Origin: Liolophura sinensis
Lineage: Eukaryota > Mollusca > Polyplacophora > Chitonida > Chitonidae
Reading direction: 5' to 3'
DNA length: 64,000 nucleotides
Assembly (NCBI RefSeq): GCF_032854445.1
Contig: NC_088300.1
Location: 10,230,001 to 10,294,000, forward strand
Below are positions 1 through 12,429 of the stretch, one piece after another. The notes under the pieces were generated by a model that saw only the letters and a list, made by a program, of their open reading frames with translations, was not told where the DNA came from and searched no databases. Positions within the stretch are counted from its first letter, which is position 1; every line of letters starts with the position of its first letter. A program made the translations under genes and the position numbers.

Positions 1-285
1 CTTGATACGGCACCACAATGCAGTATAAAGGTCAAATGCTCATGGAATGCTTGATACGGTACCACAATGCTGAATATAGGTTAAATGGCCACGGAGTGCT
101 TAATATATGGCACCATAATGCAGAACACAGGTCAAATGGTGGAGTGCTTGATACGCTACCACAATTCAGAATATAGGTCAAATGGCTGAGTGTTTGATAC
201 GGCACCACAATGCAGTATAAAGGTCAACTGCCCATGGAATGCTTGATACGGCACCACAATGCAGTACCGGTATATAGTAAAGTCC
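1..285. repeat. Tandem repeat, about 48-bp unit
   Basis: About six units begin near 1, 50, 99, 147, 192 and 242, each starting with a version of CTTGATACGGCACCACAATG followed by a stretch ending in GGTCAAATG. Unit length varies from 45 to 50 bases and the units have diverged. The array runs off the left edge of the window, so its true length is unknown. No coding potential is seen. Confidence 0.85.
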
Positions 286-461
286 CATTTTCAACACATA
301 CACCGAATGTGCGAATGTGAGCATGATCTAGGATATATTGTAACTAATCATTTAATAAAGAATTCCGAACGTTATTTATATTTGCACGCCCCAAGATTTG
401 AAACGTTCGTTAAATAACTGAAGCGTATGTTCGTTTACTTTTAACTTTTGACAAGGATTTA

Positions 462-575
462 TTTATTTATTTGATTTGATTAGTGTTTTACGCTATGCTC
501 AAGAATATTTCATTTCTACAGCAGCGACCACCATAATGGAGGGAAACCTTGTGACAAGGAGTCCCGAGCCTGATA
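462..575 (-). repeat. SINE family A, partial copy
   Basis: Read on the minus strand this ends in the family A tail: a conserved block (here GAAATATTCTTGAGCATAGC), then GTAAAACAC and an AATAAATAAA-type tail that appears here as TTTATTTATTT at 465-475. The tRNA-like head is missing or unrecognisable. The near-complete copy at 52183-52402 served as reference. Confidence 0.75.
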
Positions 576-2489
576 CATTAAACATACAGTAATAATCCAT
601 TTATCTGATGAACATATTTATTCCACATCTAAATGTACATCAATACACTACATATCCCCATGAATCATCACATGTGACGCACATGCCACATAGTTACCAT
701 GGTTACACAAATTACGTCTATAAACGTGTGATTTGACTACATGGGGGTCCTCAAAAGCTGACATTTGAATCTCAGACATGTTACCTGAAGCATTTATTTA
801 TACACCAGCAAGATTATAAATGGCAAAAACCGAAGACCTTCCTTATATTACATATATAAAAATTAAGAATTTATAGATATCAATGCTACATTTGAACATG
901 GAACTATATAAACACATACCATTTATCCCCGGCCTATGCATGAAGATATCCACGTATGTCGTGCAAATACATAAACTGCTCTATAATTTCAAGTCCACGT
1001 TTGATGGAATATTAAGCAAGAACACAGAGATATTATAATTAATGTCATTTCCAATACCGTATCAATCAATAAACAAACAAAAAAAATATAAAATCTGTAA
1101 TCGATGATAAGCCGTATATGATTTCTGTTGTAACACAGAACTCTGCATAGTTGGATAAGCCTTTTAAGCCGCCAAATCCGTCTATGTGTTATTCAGGCTG
1201 TATATAGGTAATTACTGCTTCAATAATTAAAAAGAAAGCTATAGGATATTGTAATGTGATATGCATGCATGCCCAGGTGTATGTGCCTATACGCTGAGGC
1301 GGAATCCACTGAAAAACGTATTTAGTCCTGTTTTTACCCATAGCCTATGGCACTATACACTTATATTTATGCAAACGTCATTACGAAAAAGTTACGAGAA
1401 ATACATGACTTACTACAAAGTTCAGTACAGGAAGGGGTTACGAGTGCTGTCTATACATATTGACTAACAATTCACCGTGTTTAGGCCTACTTCGAAGATA
1501 TTGATCCGAGGCGATGTATGAATGGTATGCAACGTGGCTAAAATCTACCGTGCATATGGGCAGATTAAACTGAAGCTGCTGGCTTTCGAAGTTTATAGTC
1601 GTATTAAGTACCGGTACCGGTATATCAGTTATATAGTTGACCGCCGAGTCGATAGATCGATAGCGTGGACACGAATTAACTGGATGGAACTCGGTAAAAT
1701 CTTGGATACGATTAAAAAAAAGGTGGGCAGGGGGATGGGGCGGTGCTGTAGGCCTACGTACAAGTTAGGTCTCCTAACCTTTTATAAAAACATTTCTCAC
1801 CGACATATAAATGTGATAACCCAACGAGCTCAATGTACGTCGTTCAAAAACGAATATTTCACGTAAAGACAAAATTTCATCCCCCAAAAATTAAAAAACA
1901 CAATACTATAGTATCTCACCCGTTGACACAAGTTTTCATGCAAGAAACCATGGACATGTCTACCCAAGAAGCATGCTACATTAAGCCTTATACACAGGGA
2001 TGAGTGGATCGTCTTAATTTTCATGAACGAAACTGTCTTTACGAACATCTGTGTCTTGAACGAGAAATGTTTTCTTCCACAAATTTTGGGGTTTGAATAT
2101 AAAATTTTTCCCCAGCGAGAAATTTGTCCATCCCATCAACTCTCTTTATGATGGGCAGGTGGTAAAAAAAAATCCACTCTCATATAGGGCCCAAGGCCTA
2201 TAACGGGGGAAAAAAACGTGCTGAACTTCTGTTCGATAGCGAAAAAAAAAAATAATAATATATATATAAATAATAATAATTATATATATACCCTATGGTC
2301 ACAATAACGATAATCAGCAATCATTTAGTTTTCCCGTAAGAAATAAATACAGAATAACAATAACATTAAAACACATTTATTCTGTGCGATCTGATATATA
2401 TAACGTTATGTTTATGAGCAAGGTTTGTTGACATGTTGGATTGATCACCTCACCATCCATGTATCACACGGATTCAGTGACGATGTATG
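576..2489. other. Non-coding AT-rich stretch
   Basis: No reading frame here looks like a gene. Frames of 60-115 codons at 1261-2048 have no recognisable domain and odd composition. The stretch includes short A-runs and a (TA)n/(TAA)n patch near 2250-2295. Confidence 0.6.
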
Positions 2490-3060
2490 TACCGGTACAT
2501 AACCCATCCTTGCCGGCTCTGCAAAGCTGCTGAGCATGTTTTTGTCCTCAGACGAGTTCTCTGAAGCCTTAACATCTGCCCCTTCAACACCAGCTTAGCC
2601 CAGACGAGTCGAGTCATCGTTCAACTCAATCGATTTTCCAACCGGTTTTTCGAACGTCCATCAGCGCATCTCTCTTTCTGTGGTCATGTAATGTATGCTG
2701 TTCAAAAGGTAGGCCGGTCGGTCATTCTACTATGCGACGTTCCGAGGGGGAGTAGGATAGACCGAGTGAAAATCGAGCGCCGCTTGAGAGAGATTATATT
2801 CTTTGGCCACAATCACAGAAAATCGGGTCATCGACGGCAACCTGACGTGTTGGGAAGTGAATGAATCATAGCCAAGGCCGTCTTTGCGAACAATCCAGTG
2901 GGTAATACTCAGAACTCTATACCCCCTAAGGTAATAATAGGTTCGCCTATGTCTTGTTGGTTGTGACGTGCGAAGTCTGGACCAACAGCAACAGCGTAGA
3001 GCCCTCATCTTTCACTGGTGCTGCACTTCTTCAGGCTTTACCCCCTCCAAGGATTTCACA
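2490..3060 (+). promoter_or_regulatory. Possible promoter / 5' non-coding exon
   Basis: CpG dinucleotides are visibly denser here than in the flanks, and the stretch ends with a strong donor-like site, TTTCACA followed by GTGAGTA, at 3061. This could be the start of a plus-strand transcript whose first exon is non-coding. No downstream exon can be tied to it, so this is only a suggestion. Confidence 0.2.
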
Positions 3061-3835
3061 GTGAGTACATTTTATAAACGTGAATTTGATAAGCTCCTAG
3101 GCCGTAATAATTGAGGCCGATTCTGTCTCACGAGATAAAGCCGAGCAATCGGCTTTGCAGCTGATTCCTCAGTACAGAGCCGAAATGACTGGCGATGTTT
3201 CGCAGCCATTCTCGTTCGAGGTGAAATTTGTTTACTGAATAAGGGGTTACTGGGTTCCAGCGTTTGACAAGGAAACCTGCTGTGGAAATTTACAGCCTTT
3301 TGTTTATGACCTGCTATGTTTTAGTGTGCAGTGTCTGTAGTGTCGTTCCCCCATGTCATTGGGGGCATTTGTGAAGACTTCTAACGTTGTTCATAGCGTA
3401 ACATGTTCACGATTTATTGTACTGATAAGAAATATGGAACGTTTATTCTTGAATGCGTTAGCGTATTTTGTTTTCCATCGACGCTTGATTTGCTGACCGT
3501 ATGTTTGATAGATGAGGAAGTATGACGTGACTAACCTCAGTTGTAGCTAACCATCAGCCGACTCAGAACCGGTACATGTATGCTCTCCGAATGATCTGGC
3601 CTGTTTTGACATTGTAGTGTGTTTAATCATGAACTGCTCCATAACGAGTGGACTCCTACTACACGTGTATTAAGAAATGTAGACTATTATATAGTAATAC
3701 GACCTCTTGGGATCCATATCAAAACTGCAAACCCAGAAACCAGAGTAAGCCCGGTTAACTGAATACATGAAATGCGCAAAACATTGAACAAGGGTATGTC
3801 TTTTTCACAAGACCCTGCCAGGCATTTACACTCAA
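3061..3835. other. Non-coding stretch
   Basis: No convincing ORF, RNA gene or repeat is visible. Confidence 0.55.
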
Positions 3836-3895
3836 ATCTGATGTTAATTGAGAACGGTGTAAAAAGACAATCAAATAAATAAATAAATTAAATGC
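3836..3895 (+). repeat. SINE family A, tail fragment
   Basis: GAGAACGGTGTAAAAAGAC followed by AATCAAATAAATAAATAAAT is a diverged family A 3' end. It sits about 70 bases upstream of a better copy in the same orientation. Confidence 0.65.
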
Positions 3896-3961
3896 TAATT
3901 AAATGTCTATCATCCAGATTAACATGTACACTTCAGTATGGTTAATTTGTGAAGCCATAAA

Positions 3962-4100
3962 GGAGAAATATGGTCGTGGGTTTCCCCCGGGCTCTGCCCG
4001 GTTTCCTCCCACCATAATGCTGGCCGCCGTCGTATAAGTGAAATATTCTTGAGTACGGCGTAAAACACCAATCAAATAAAATAAATAAATAAAGGAGAAA
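3962..4100 (+). repeat. SINE family A, 3' half
   Basis: Good match to the family A body and tail: a GC-rich section ending in TTTCCTCCCACCATAATGC, then the conserved GAAATATTCTTGAGTACGG block, GTAAAACACCAATCAAATA and an AAATAAATAAA tail. The tRNA-like head is absent, as expected for a 5'-truncated copy. Confidence 0.85.
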
Positions 4101-7100
4101 TATAACAAAAATTCTTGAACGTAGAAACCTAATTTCCTGAGATATGATGATTTTTACTTGTCAATTGTATTTTTTTTTTTTTTTTTTTGTTAAATATAAT
4201 TTTGTAGCATGCCCCCATTTTACATTAACTATATAAGTTTACCAAAGTATCACACATAGTTTATGATGTCCTAAAATCTGCATGTATCTTCTGATCTAGT
4301 AAATTTCAGCGTTCTGTCACTGGATGTTATGCTTGAGTGACCTCATGATCTTGGATGTCAACGTAGTGATCTACATGTACTTTGTGCTGTCATGTTGTCT
4401 GACATTTATGGAACTACAGGTGTGAGTTCTACACCATGGACAGAGAATTTCTAACTCTCTCTGTTTGTGGAAGTGATAACAGGTGGATGATGCTCAGATG
4501 GACATTTAATGCTCAAGTGGCACAGTTTATTGTTCATTGAAGACCATAAATTTGTCCTTCACCAGTATACCTTGCAGATTTGTATGTCACTCATGGGAAA
4601 GTTTAGAAACTTAGAAATCATGGAAATGAAAAATTCATAAATAAGACAATAAGCATGAAATAAAATGTACAGTACTAAATGTGTAATAATTATTGAAAGA
4701 CATGGTGCAGTTCAGCCATCCTACATAACAAAACACTTGTTATGTATTTGCATTGTAACATATTAATATGTAACATATAACATATCAAGAGTCAAGTCCT
4801 GCAACCAGCCTTACATACATGTACAACGAATGATCACTTGTTTGCATTTTAAGCAGGACAAAAATGATATAATGAGGATAAATATAACACTTAAAATGTA
4901 TGCAGTGGAAGGTAATTGTTATGTTATCATATATGTACACTGGTTTGCGCGTATGTGCAATATTTATATCTCAGTCCCTCTTTGCCATGCCCCTGAACAA
5001 AACCGCTAATTAGCATCAAGCCTGTTTTCCCAGATACATAACATATATACATTAATTTGCATTTCATTGTTTTCTTTTCACAATTGAACATAAGCCCTTT
5101 GCAGTCATTCATTCATTCATTCATTCCAATGAATGTTGAATGTTTATGATAGCTGATTTACGTGTACATGTATATATAATGCCACAATGGCATGATTTCA
5201 GCCATATCTTTATCATTATGGCTAATTATTTGTATGGTGGTAGATTAAAGTATGTATACAGTGTAGTTATATAATGATCACCATGATCATGACAAATTTA
5301 GTCTTAGGGGGATGGAATTATAAATTATTTATCACTTGAATAGTGTTCAAGAAAGCCTACGTTTTCTGCAGAGCAGACGAACACCTGCGACTGTAGACCT
5401 TTCCGAAGAAATGGAATGAAACATAAAATCATCATCACAAGGATTCGTTGGACATCTAGCATGTCAGATTCATCAAACAAAGACTGATGGTACAGCCTAG
5501 AAAGTAAATTGAGCACAACCCATTTTCATAATCTTCTCATCATATAGGTTAAACCCACATTCCCCCCACCCCCCTCCTCCCCATCCATAACCGGTGGAAT
5601 GCGATTATTAAGAAAATATTCACATTTTTCTGACCACTTCATTAGTCAACGTGCCTCAGTCGTGTGATAAGTTATGTGGTTAATGACTAATAATGTGGAG
5701 AGTCTGCAGCAGAATGTTGCTGGTTGGCCCCAAATTGATCATCATAAACTATTTTTTAACTTTTGGACTTGAAACATGAGAATTTGAAAGATTTGCTCAA
5801 AGCTGCTCAAAGCAAACAACATTGGAATGCAATGCTTGGAGTACTTCTTCATTATAAGAAAAATGCTTTTCTGACTACCCATGTATTAGCTACATGTAAT
5901 TGTATGAAGTCTCCATAACAATCCTGTTGCTGTCATATACCATTACTTCTCATCCTTGTGTTGTACTGTAGGCCACCGTTACATTTTCTGTCAGTAGAAA
6001 AGATAATTCCCTTTATGATGACCTGGAAAAGATGTAAGTCTGTCTAGTTGGTCAGCTCACAGGTGACATACATGTACTAAGGCAAAGTGTATATTACAAT
6101 CATGCATTATTAATTACTTGTATATGTATATCTGATATACATGCATAGTACATCTAATACTCCAATGAATTTCGTCATTTTGCAGACACTTGCGATACTA
6201 AACACAAGTCTTGTTGTAGTCTCTTCTTACAACTACACGTCTTTGCTGCTCTACTGTATTTGACCTACATATGTAATACTTCACCGAAACTGGTACATTC
6301 CTAATGCGAATAAATGTAATGATATATCACTTCTATTTTTCCAGTAGGATTTCATTTTACCTGCTAAACAAACTTCAAAACACCTTTGTACCACCAAAAG
6401 AACTCTCTGAATCCAACAAAATAATAAATAATAAACAGTCAGAAACGAAATATCCTAAAAGCTCCCTTTTAAGTTTCTTTTGAAGTTTATACATTACAAC
6501 TGATATTTAAATAGTTTTACAAGATAGCCAAAGGAATAACTTAATACATGTAACCAGTACCAGATTACTGGTCATTTGCACCCATAAATGGATTTGTCAA
6601 ATTATAAAATATTAATTTTAAATATATTGTGGGTTTAAGAAAGATGTCTGTCTTAATCTGAGATACAGGTATAATATACTAGATGGTAGAGATTAATAGG
6701 GGGTGATTTAGTAGTCTACTACTGAAATCCATTAATTGTAAGAATTGTTTTTTTCTGATCCATTGTTTGGAAAAAGTACATTTCCAACTTGAAATATCAC
6801 TCAGAGAAGTTTGATGTAGACATTGTCAAAATGTGGACCTGCAGAGGTACACTGTCTGTGACCTCATTTGTGTGCATTCTCTCCCACTGAATTCATTCAC
6901 AATGTCAGAAGGAAAAGCAGCCTTTAAGTGAAAAAAAAAAAAAGCGCAGGTGGCATGACCCAAGTCTAAGGCTGTCTGATGCCTTTTCTGAAGATGTTTT
7001 ATGAGGTCCTGTACAGGGCTTTTTGTAATCATTGCACTCTCAGAGCGAAGTGAGCTACTGACTAAACACCAGCTGTATTTAGCCAACAGAAGGAGTGTCA

Positions 7101-7598
7101 CACTGACAATGGCTCCAATGCACAGATCTGCACGACTGGATACATGTGCTTATCTTGTGTAAGCAGTTCTTGTGTATTGTTATGAGCTCAGACACTAAAC
7201 ATGCACTGAGCTCATTATAAAACACACTCCTATGCCTCTGTACTTTGTACATGTACCAACATGTTCCTCCACTGAAATATCATGGTGGTGTACATCTAAG
7301 TGACATCATTCATGTCTCAATAACATTTTAACTGTTACTGGAATCAGCTGTTGTCAGAGTTTCTGGTCTGTATACTGTAGCTTTTGCTAAAATCAACTGT
7401 TAAGTAGTGTAACTGAACTGTGTCTGAACTACAGGTACTAGTACATGTAGCTGTTGCTGGAACCAGCTGAACTTGCCCACATTTTGTTCCTTTACATTTA
7501 CATATGTAAAGCTGTCCATTCAAATGCATGTATTCACACGTTTGATAATGTGTCAGGAAGTTAGATTTGGGGTAGAAGAAATTATATCTGAAGAACCT
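4101..7598. other. Non-coding stretch
   Basis: No gene recognised. The stretch holds a 20-base T run near 4170-4189, a short (CATT)n run at 5107-5126 and many ACATGTA words. Small frames on the minus strand (5325-5516, 6826-7101, 7344-7529) match nothing I know and lack convincing splice context. Confidence 0.6.
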
Positions 7599-7599
7599 G

Positions 7600-8512
7600 A
7601 GTCAGGTCACAAATTTATGGCTGGAATCTGACCCAAGTCACAAATGTATGGTTGGAATCTGACCCAGGTCACAAATGTATGGCCAGAATCTGATCCAGGT
7701 TGCAAATGTATGGCTGGAATCTGATCCAGGTCACAAATGTATGGTTGGAATCTGAGCCAGGTCATAAATGTATGGTTGGAATCTCAGCCAGGTATAAAAT
7801 ATGGCCTCAACCTGACACAGGTCACAAATGTATGACTGAAATCTGATCCAGGTAAAAAATATAGCCAGAACCTGACTCGGGTCACAAATGTATGGTTGGA
7901 ATCTGATCCAGGTCATAAATGTATGGTTGGAATCTGAGTCAGGTATAAAATGTGGCCTGAATCGGGTCACAAATGTGGCTGAAATTTGATCCAGGTGAAA
8001 AATGTATGGTTGGAATCTGATCCAGGTCATAAATGTATGGTTGGAATCTGAGTCAGGTATAAAATATGGCCTGAATCGGGTCACAAATGTGTGGCTGAAA
8101 TTTGATCCAGGTGGAAATTGTATGGCTGGAATCTGATTCAGGTCACAAGTGTACGACTAGAATCTGATCCAGGTCACAAGTGTACGGCTGGAATCTGATC
8201 CAGGTCAAAATGTATAGTTGGAATCTGAGCCAGGTAAAAAATATGGCCTCAACCTGACCCAGGTCACAAATGTATGGCTGGAATCTGATCCAGCTAAAAA
8301 ATATAGCCAGAACTTGAATCAGGTCACAAATGTATGGCTGGAATCTGATCCAGGTCATAAATGTATGGTTGGAATCTGAGTCAGGTATAAAATGTGGCCT
8401 GAATCGGGTCACAAATGTGGCTGAAATTTGATCCAAATGAAAAATGTATGGCTGGAATCTGATCCAGGTCACAAGTGTGTGGCTGGAATCTGAGTCAGGT
8501 CACAGATAATAC
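7600..8512. repeat. Minisatellite, 30-31-bp unit
   Basis: About 28-30 units of the type GGAATCTGATCCAGGTCACA + AATGTATGGCT. Many units are exactly 30 bases, so the minus strand stays open for 117 codons (7731-8084) and 109 codons (8143-8472), giving a decapeptide-like pattern (WIRFQPYICD). A block of three to four units recurs almost unchanged near 7885-7990, 8000-8095 and 8320-8420, a higher-order structure of roughly 110 bases. The open frames look like a by-product of unit length: no start context, no non-repeat domain, no splice sites. Confidence 0.92.
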
Positions 8513-10888
8513 CTCAAAATACCTGGAATACCTCAGAAGATCTACATCAAGATGTGTAAACATATGTAAATAAATGTATTTTAATCAGTTTGTTACATAT
8601 TTATAATGCCTGCAAAGCTATTAACAGCCAGTGTATCCCACAACTATACCTGGGCATTTGTTAATTTACATTTTTAATGTAAACACATGTAGTTTACATG
8701 AAGGCTGTACTTATATATACAATGTACACTATTATTTTCTTAAAGTTAGGACTTCTTTTTTCAAATTTCAAGACCATAAAAAAACTATACATTTCAGTGG
8801 AGAGCCATTGTCTTTCTTCTAGAGCTACATGTACCAGGTTTACTGTGTTCACAGTTCAACACATATTGTATTAATTTTTCATTTATGTTTCTTCTGAGGT
8901 GATTTCGGTCTGAGGCAAAATCAGAACTGATAGACCATGTGTTTGTTCAGTTTTCTTCCGTGGTGAGCAGGACACAGTGCATGTTAAGAGAGTTCTATAA
9001 AGCTTCCGATTTGCCAACTGTTGCTAATGAAAATAGAGCACACGTGTACACTGATACCTAGAGTTATGTCATCTGCCAGCTTGTGGGAAATGTGGCTCAT
9101 TCTCATCTTATTTATGTATAGTACTCTTTGGACAATTTTTAGGATAATTTCTTAATGGAAGTTTCTATTAAAGTAGAATCAGTGCAACAGGAAAATGGAT
9201 AAGGACATCACTTCTCATATCAAACTGGATTGTTGATATCAGTGGCGTGGAAACTAGTTAGGGCAAACTTGTTCAAGACATGCTCTGTTGTGTGGACGTG
9301 GTTACACATACCCTAAAGTTACAAGGTAATAAAAAAAAGACTTTTTTGGAGGTGGGGGAGTGGAGCAATTTAGAACACAGCTTACGTGACAAGAGCACAT
9401 GTGTATCCAGTACATACATATAACTTACAGGCAGTTAGCATTAGATCAAGGAGCAGCCTGATCACACCACTGTAGTCACAAAGTGTAATATCTATTCATT
9501 GTAACTGAGCAGGTAGGGAGTGAGGTGCAGCCATATGCGACATGGGCCCTGTCACAAATACCTGCTCTTGCCAGATTAGTCATGTTGGGTGTGTTCTGAC
9601 ACATTGTGCTGAAGATACATGAGGGTGACCGGAGTGACTTTATGTGAAGGAAATGGTACTACATTGATTTTAGGTAAATTAAAAAGGTAAGCTTATATTA
9701 ATTGCAGTGCTTGACATCATTTCAGAAAGCACATGTGTGTGCACACAGATCTCATCAGAAGCTGCCATCAAAACTTGTGCTATCTATGTTAGATATAGAT
9801 TCATGCATGTGTATGTTCTGAGGTTGTTGAACACGTGTAGGTAATGATGTATACAAAATCACCAGCTGTATATGTACATCTATGGCTGTATAAATTTATG
9901 TGGCAGACTTGTGATTTTCAATCTTTCTTTGTATGATTTGCATTTTTATTCCTATTTTTATGAGGGGGAGAAAATAAGAAAAAGGAAATGGTGTTGTGTT
10001 CCAAGCAGGATTTTTCTTGTAAAGTAAACATTCTAATGATCATAACAGTCTTTATTGCTTAAGTCAGATCTCCAACCTTACCAAATGCATGTGCATATGT
10101 TAAGAACATAAAGCAGTGTCTACTTTTTGCATTGAACACAAATTGTGTGACTGAAACCAGAAAAGTTTTTCACCTGATGTATTCAGAAAATTTCACATTT
10201 TTTGTTTTAGCTGACCAATCATCTAAAAGTACCTTGTTTATTTTAATTTGTGTTTTGCATTCGAAATTAGTGTGGCAGCTGCCTGCAGAATAACATGTAT
10301 GCTAATTAAAGTAACTTTCCAGCGTGTCGACAAGTACTGTGATACTGACGTGTATTGGATTTGTAGAGATCACACATGTAATTATAGGTCTGCCTAGGCT
10401 AGACTAGTTCATGCTTGTAACAAGGGGTTAGAAGGTGTAATGGAATGTTGTTGCCAACTGCCTCCTATTAATGATACTGGAAACAGGGGAATTACATTCA
10501 TTTCATCCAGGTGAGATTCATGTGATCAGGGTGCAAAGAAGCATGATATGTTCATGGATTTTATGTGATGAAATGAGTCCTTTATGTTGAGTTCATCAAG
10601 CATTATGATCTGTCCAGAATCCTTTGTACATTTTCTGGTGTACCTGCATGTGCAATTATTTATTGGCCGTATACATGTATGTTATTCTAAGGACAGCAGA
10701 TAAAAGCCATTTTGGCAGCAGAATGGCAAGTCCACAGCCTGGTGTTCAGTTATAGCTGAAGGTGAAATGTTGCCATCTTAAGATAATACTCCTATCACAA
10801 CAGACTTTTTTTTTTGCATAGCCTGTGTGTCTGCTTTTGAGTCACCATATTGATCCATAGCCCAAATTAACAAAGCAATACCCTCCCT
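8513..10888. other. Non-coding stretch
   Basis: AT-rich with many ACATGTA words; no long ORF, RNA gene or clear mobile element seen. Confidence 0.55.
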
Positions 10889-11042
10889 GGGTCATACCAA
10901 AGACTTCAAATATCGTACTTGCTGGTGCCTTGCAGGGTGCTCAGAGCAAGGAAAAATGAGTGGTTTTTCCAGTGTCAGTATAATGTTATTGGATGAGTTG
11001 TCATGTCTGGTGTCTTTGGCATAATACTTGAGTGGCAGCAGC
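10889..11042 (+). repeat. SINE family B, internal fragment
   Basis: From GGTCATACCAAAGACTTC through GTGTCAGTATAATG and TCATGTCTGGTGTCTTTGGC it follows the body of the near-complete copy at 54968-55322. Both head and tail are missing. Confidence 0.7.
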
Positions 11043-11179
11043 ATTTTTGGTTTTACTCTGTAAAGAGGTTATACGCACCGAATTTGGGCAGAAGTTGAAG
11101 TTGTGTTGTGTGCATTGATCTTTTGCCGATTTCTCAGTAAAACAAGTTGGGGTCCAGTCTGGATACAGTAACTACATGC

Positions 11180-11455
11180 AACTGTGTGACCAGCAGAGAA
11201 AATGTATGTGTAGGCCCATCTTTGGGACCAGCAGAGATGATGCATTGGTAGGCCTGCCATTGGGATCAGCACAGATGTATGTGAACACCTACCTATAATT
11301 GGGACCATCAGAGATGATGTACATGTGTGTCTAGGCCTATCATTGGGACCAGCAGAGATGATGTACATGAATGTGTAGGCCTGTCTTTGGGACCAGCAGA
11401 GATGATGTATGTGTAGGTCTGCCATTGGGACCAGCAGAGATGTAAGTATACGCCT
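11180..11455. repeat. Minisatellite, about 40-45-bp unit
   Basis: About six to seven units carrying TTGGGACCAGCAGAGATGAT and TGTAGGCCTGCCATTGGGAC. Minus-strand frames at 11069-11425 and 11308-11562 are carried by the repeat and are not treated as genes. Confidence 0.88.
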
Positions 11456-11681
11456 GCCAATTCAAAGAACCCCAACACAGTGTTAGTAGGAAACCCAAAG
11501 TAAAAGAAGATTAACAAAATGTTAACACATTTTTTCACTGAGAATACATGACCTGATAGCACTGAAAGTTTCTGATTTAAACTTGACCATAAGGTGTTTA
11601 TTTGCTGATTGTGGGAGTATACACCTCAGTCTAAGACCAAAAATGCCCTAAAGCATATGTCATTTTGCATTGTTGATGTAG

Positions 11682-12020
11682 ATGTATCGTGAAGATGAAA
11701 CCTTACGGTGGCCACAGGAGAGATTAGATCAGAGGAGGTTTGAAGAAGGTTATACTGACAGTGAGTCATTCACCCTGCTGCACAGATGTGCCCTTCTTTG
11801 CCTGTCCTCCCCACAGATAACCTGTCAAGAACACCTCCCAATAGAGGAGCAGAAATCGGCTGCAAGGGACATACACAGCAGACAATTCTATGAGGGACAG
11901 CCTGACCTAGAGAAGACAGCCCTCTTCCCAACAGAGAATGCACTACCCCGCGTGTATTACAGACACGCCATGTTGCGCAAAGACCTCCATCTCGCATCAG
12001 AGTTGCTTACAACAATATAA
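11682..12020 (+). CDS. Hypothetical protein (112 codons), possible terminal exon
   Basis: An ATG-to-TAA frame of 112 residues, rich in charged and polar residues (begins MYREDETLRWPQERL), which looks more protein-like than the surrounding short frames. No domain, signal peptide or membrane segment recognised. The ATG lies immediately after TTGATGTAG, an acceptor-like sequence, so it may be an internal or last exon. A strong donor-like GTGAGT at 11761 and a strong acceptor-like pyrimidine tract ending CCACAG at 11816 lie inside, but removing those 56 bases breaks the frame (stop soon after), whereas reading through keeps it open. The residues translated from the putative mini-intron (LLHRCALLCLSSP) look less protein-like than the rest. 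Local resemblance to mitochondrial complex III small subunits was considered and judged too weak. Confidence 0.35.
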   Translation: MYREDETLRWPQERLDQRRFEEGYTDSESFTLLHRCALLCLSSPQITCQEHLPIEEQKSAARDIHSRQFYEGQPDLEKTALFPTENALPRVYYRHAMLRKDLHLASELLTTI

Positions 12021-12275
12021 ACCCTACGCGTATATTTAGTTTCTGGCTCTAAGTCTCGCACAAAGTTTGTTTTTACGGTTTGTAAATGCGTTTGAAACTT
12101 AAGTAAATGCGTAGAGCTTCAAGCAAAATAATAAGTCACTGTAAAAATGCACGTTAATGTAGAGTATGCTTAGGATGTATAGTTGCTGTTATGGTGCATA
12201 TGTACGTTTTAACTATGAGTTGCAGCCATGCTGTGATTCTGGCTTGAAAACATTTATAATCCTATTACGTAAACG

Positions 12276-12422
12276 TTAACATTTCGTCGTGCCGGATGGA
12301 CGGATAGCTGTGGCTTGTTTTATGTGCGGTCTGAGGTCTTCCTCTTCCCAATACCCGCACATGTAGACCCAGCGAGCCATATGGCGGTTATAGCGGGACA
12401 TTCCGCTCTGTAGAGAGGAGAC
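12276..12422 (-). CDS. Possible last exon of an unknown gene
   Basis: On the minus strand a good acceptor (AGCTAATTTTTTGCAG) precedes 48 codons and a TAA. The translation contains MSRYNRHMARWVYMCGYW and ends GTTKC; it is not recognised. Upstream minus-strand exons have not been found. It may equally be a chance frame in a promoter-like stretch between this and the plus-strand ORF at 11682-12020. Confidence 0.2.
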   Translation of the reverse strand, partial: VSSLQSGMSRYNRHMARWVYMCGYWEEEDLRPHIKQATAIRPSGTTKC

Positions 12423-12429
12423 CTGCAAA

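Noticed and set aside
7731-8472. Minus-strand ORFs of 117 and 109 codons
   Set aside because: Entirely made of the 30-bp array; the period explains the lack of stops and there is no non-repeat domain.
11682-12020. Resemblance to the complex III 14-kDa subunit (UQCRB)
   Set aside because: Only short matches (REDET, LPIEEQ) without the right spacing, and the C-terminal half does not fit.
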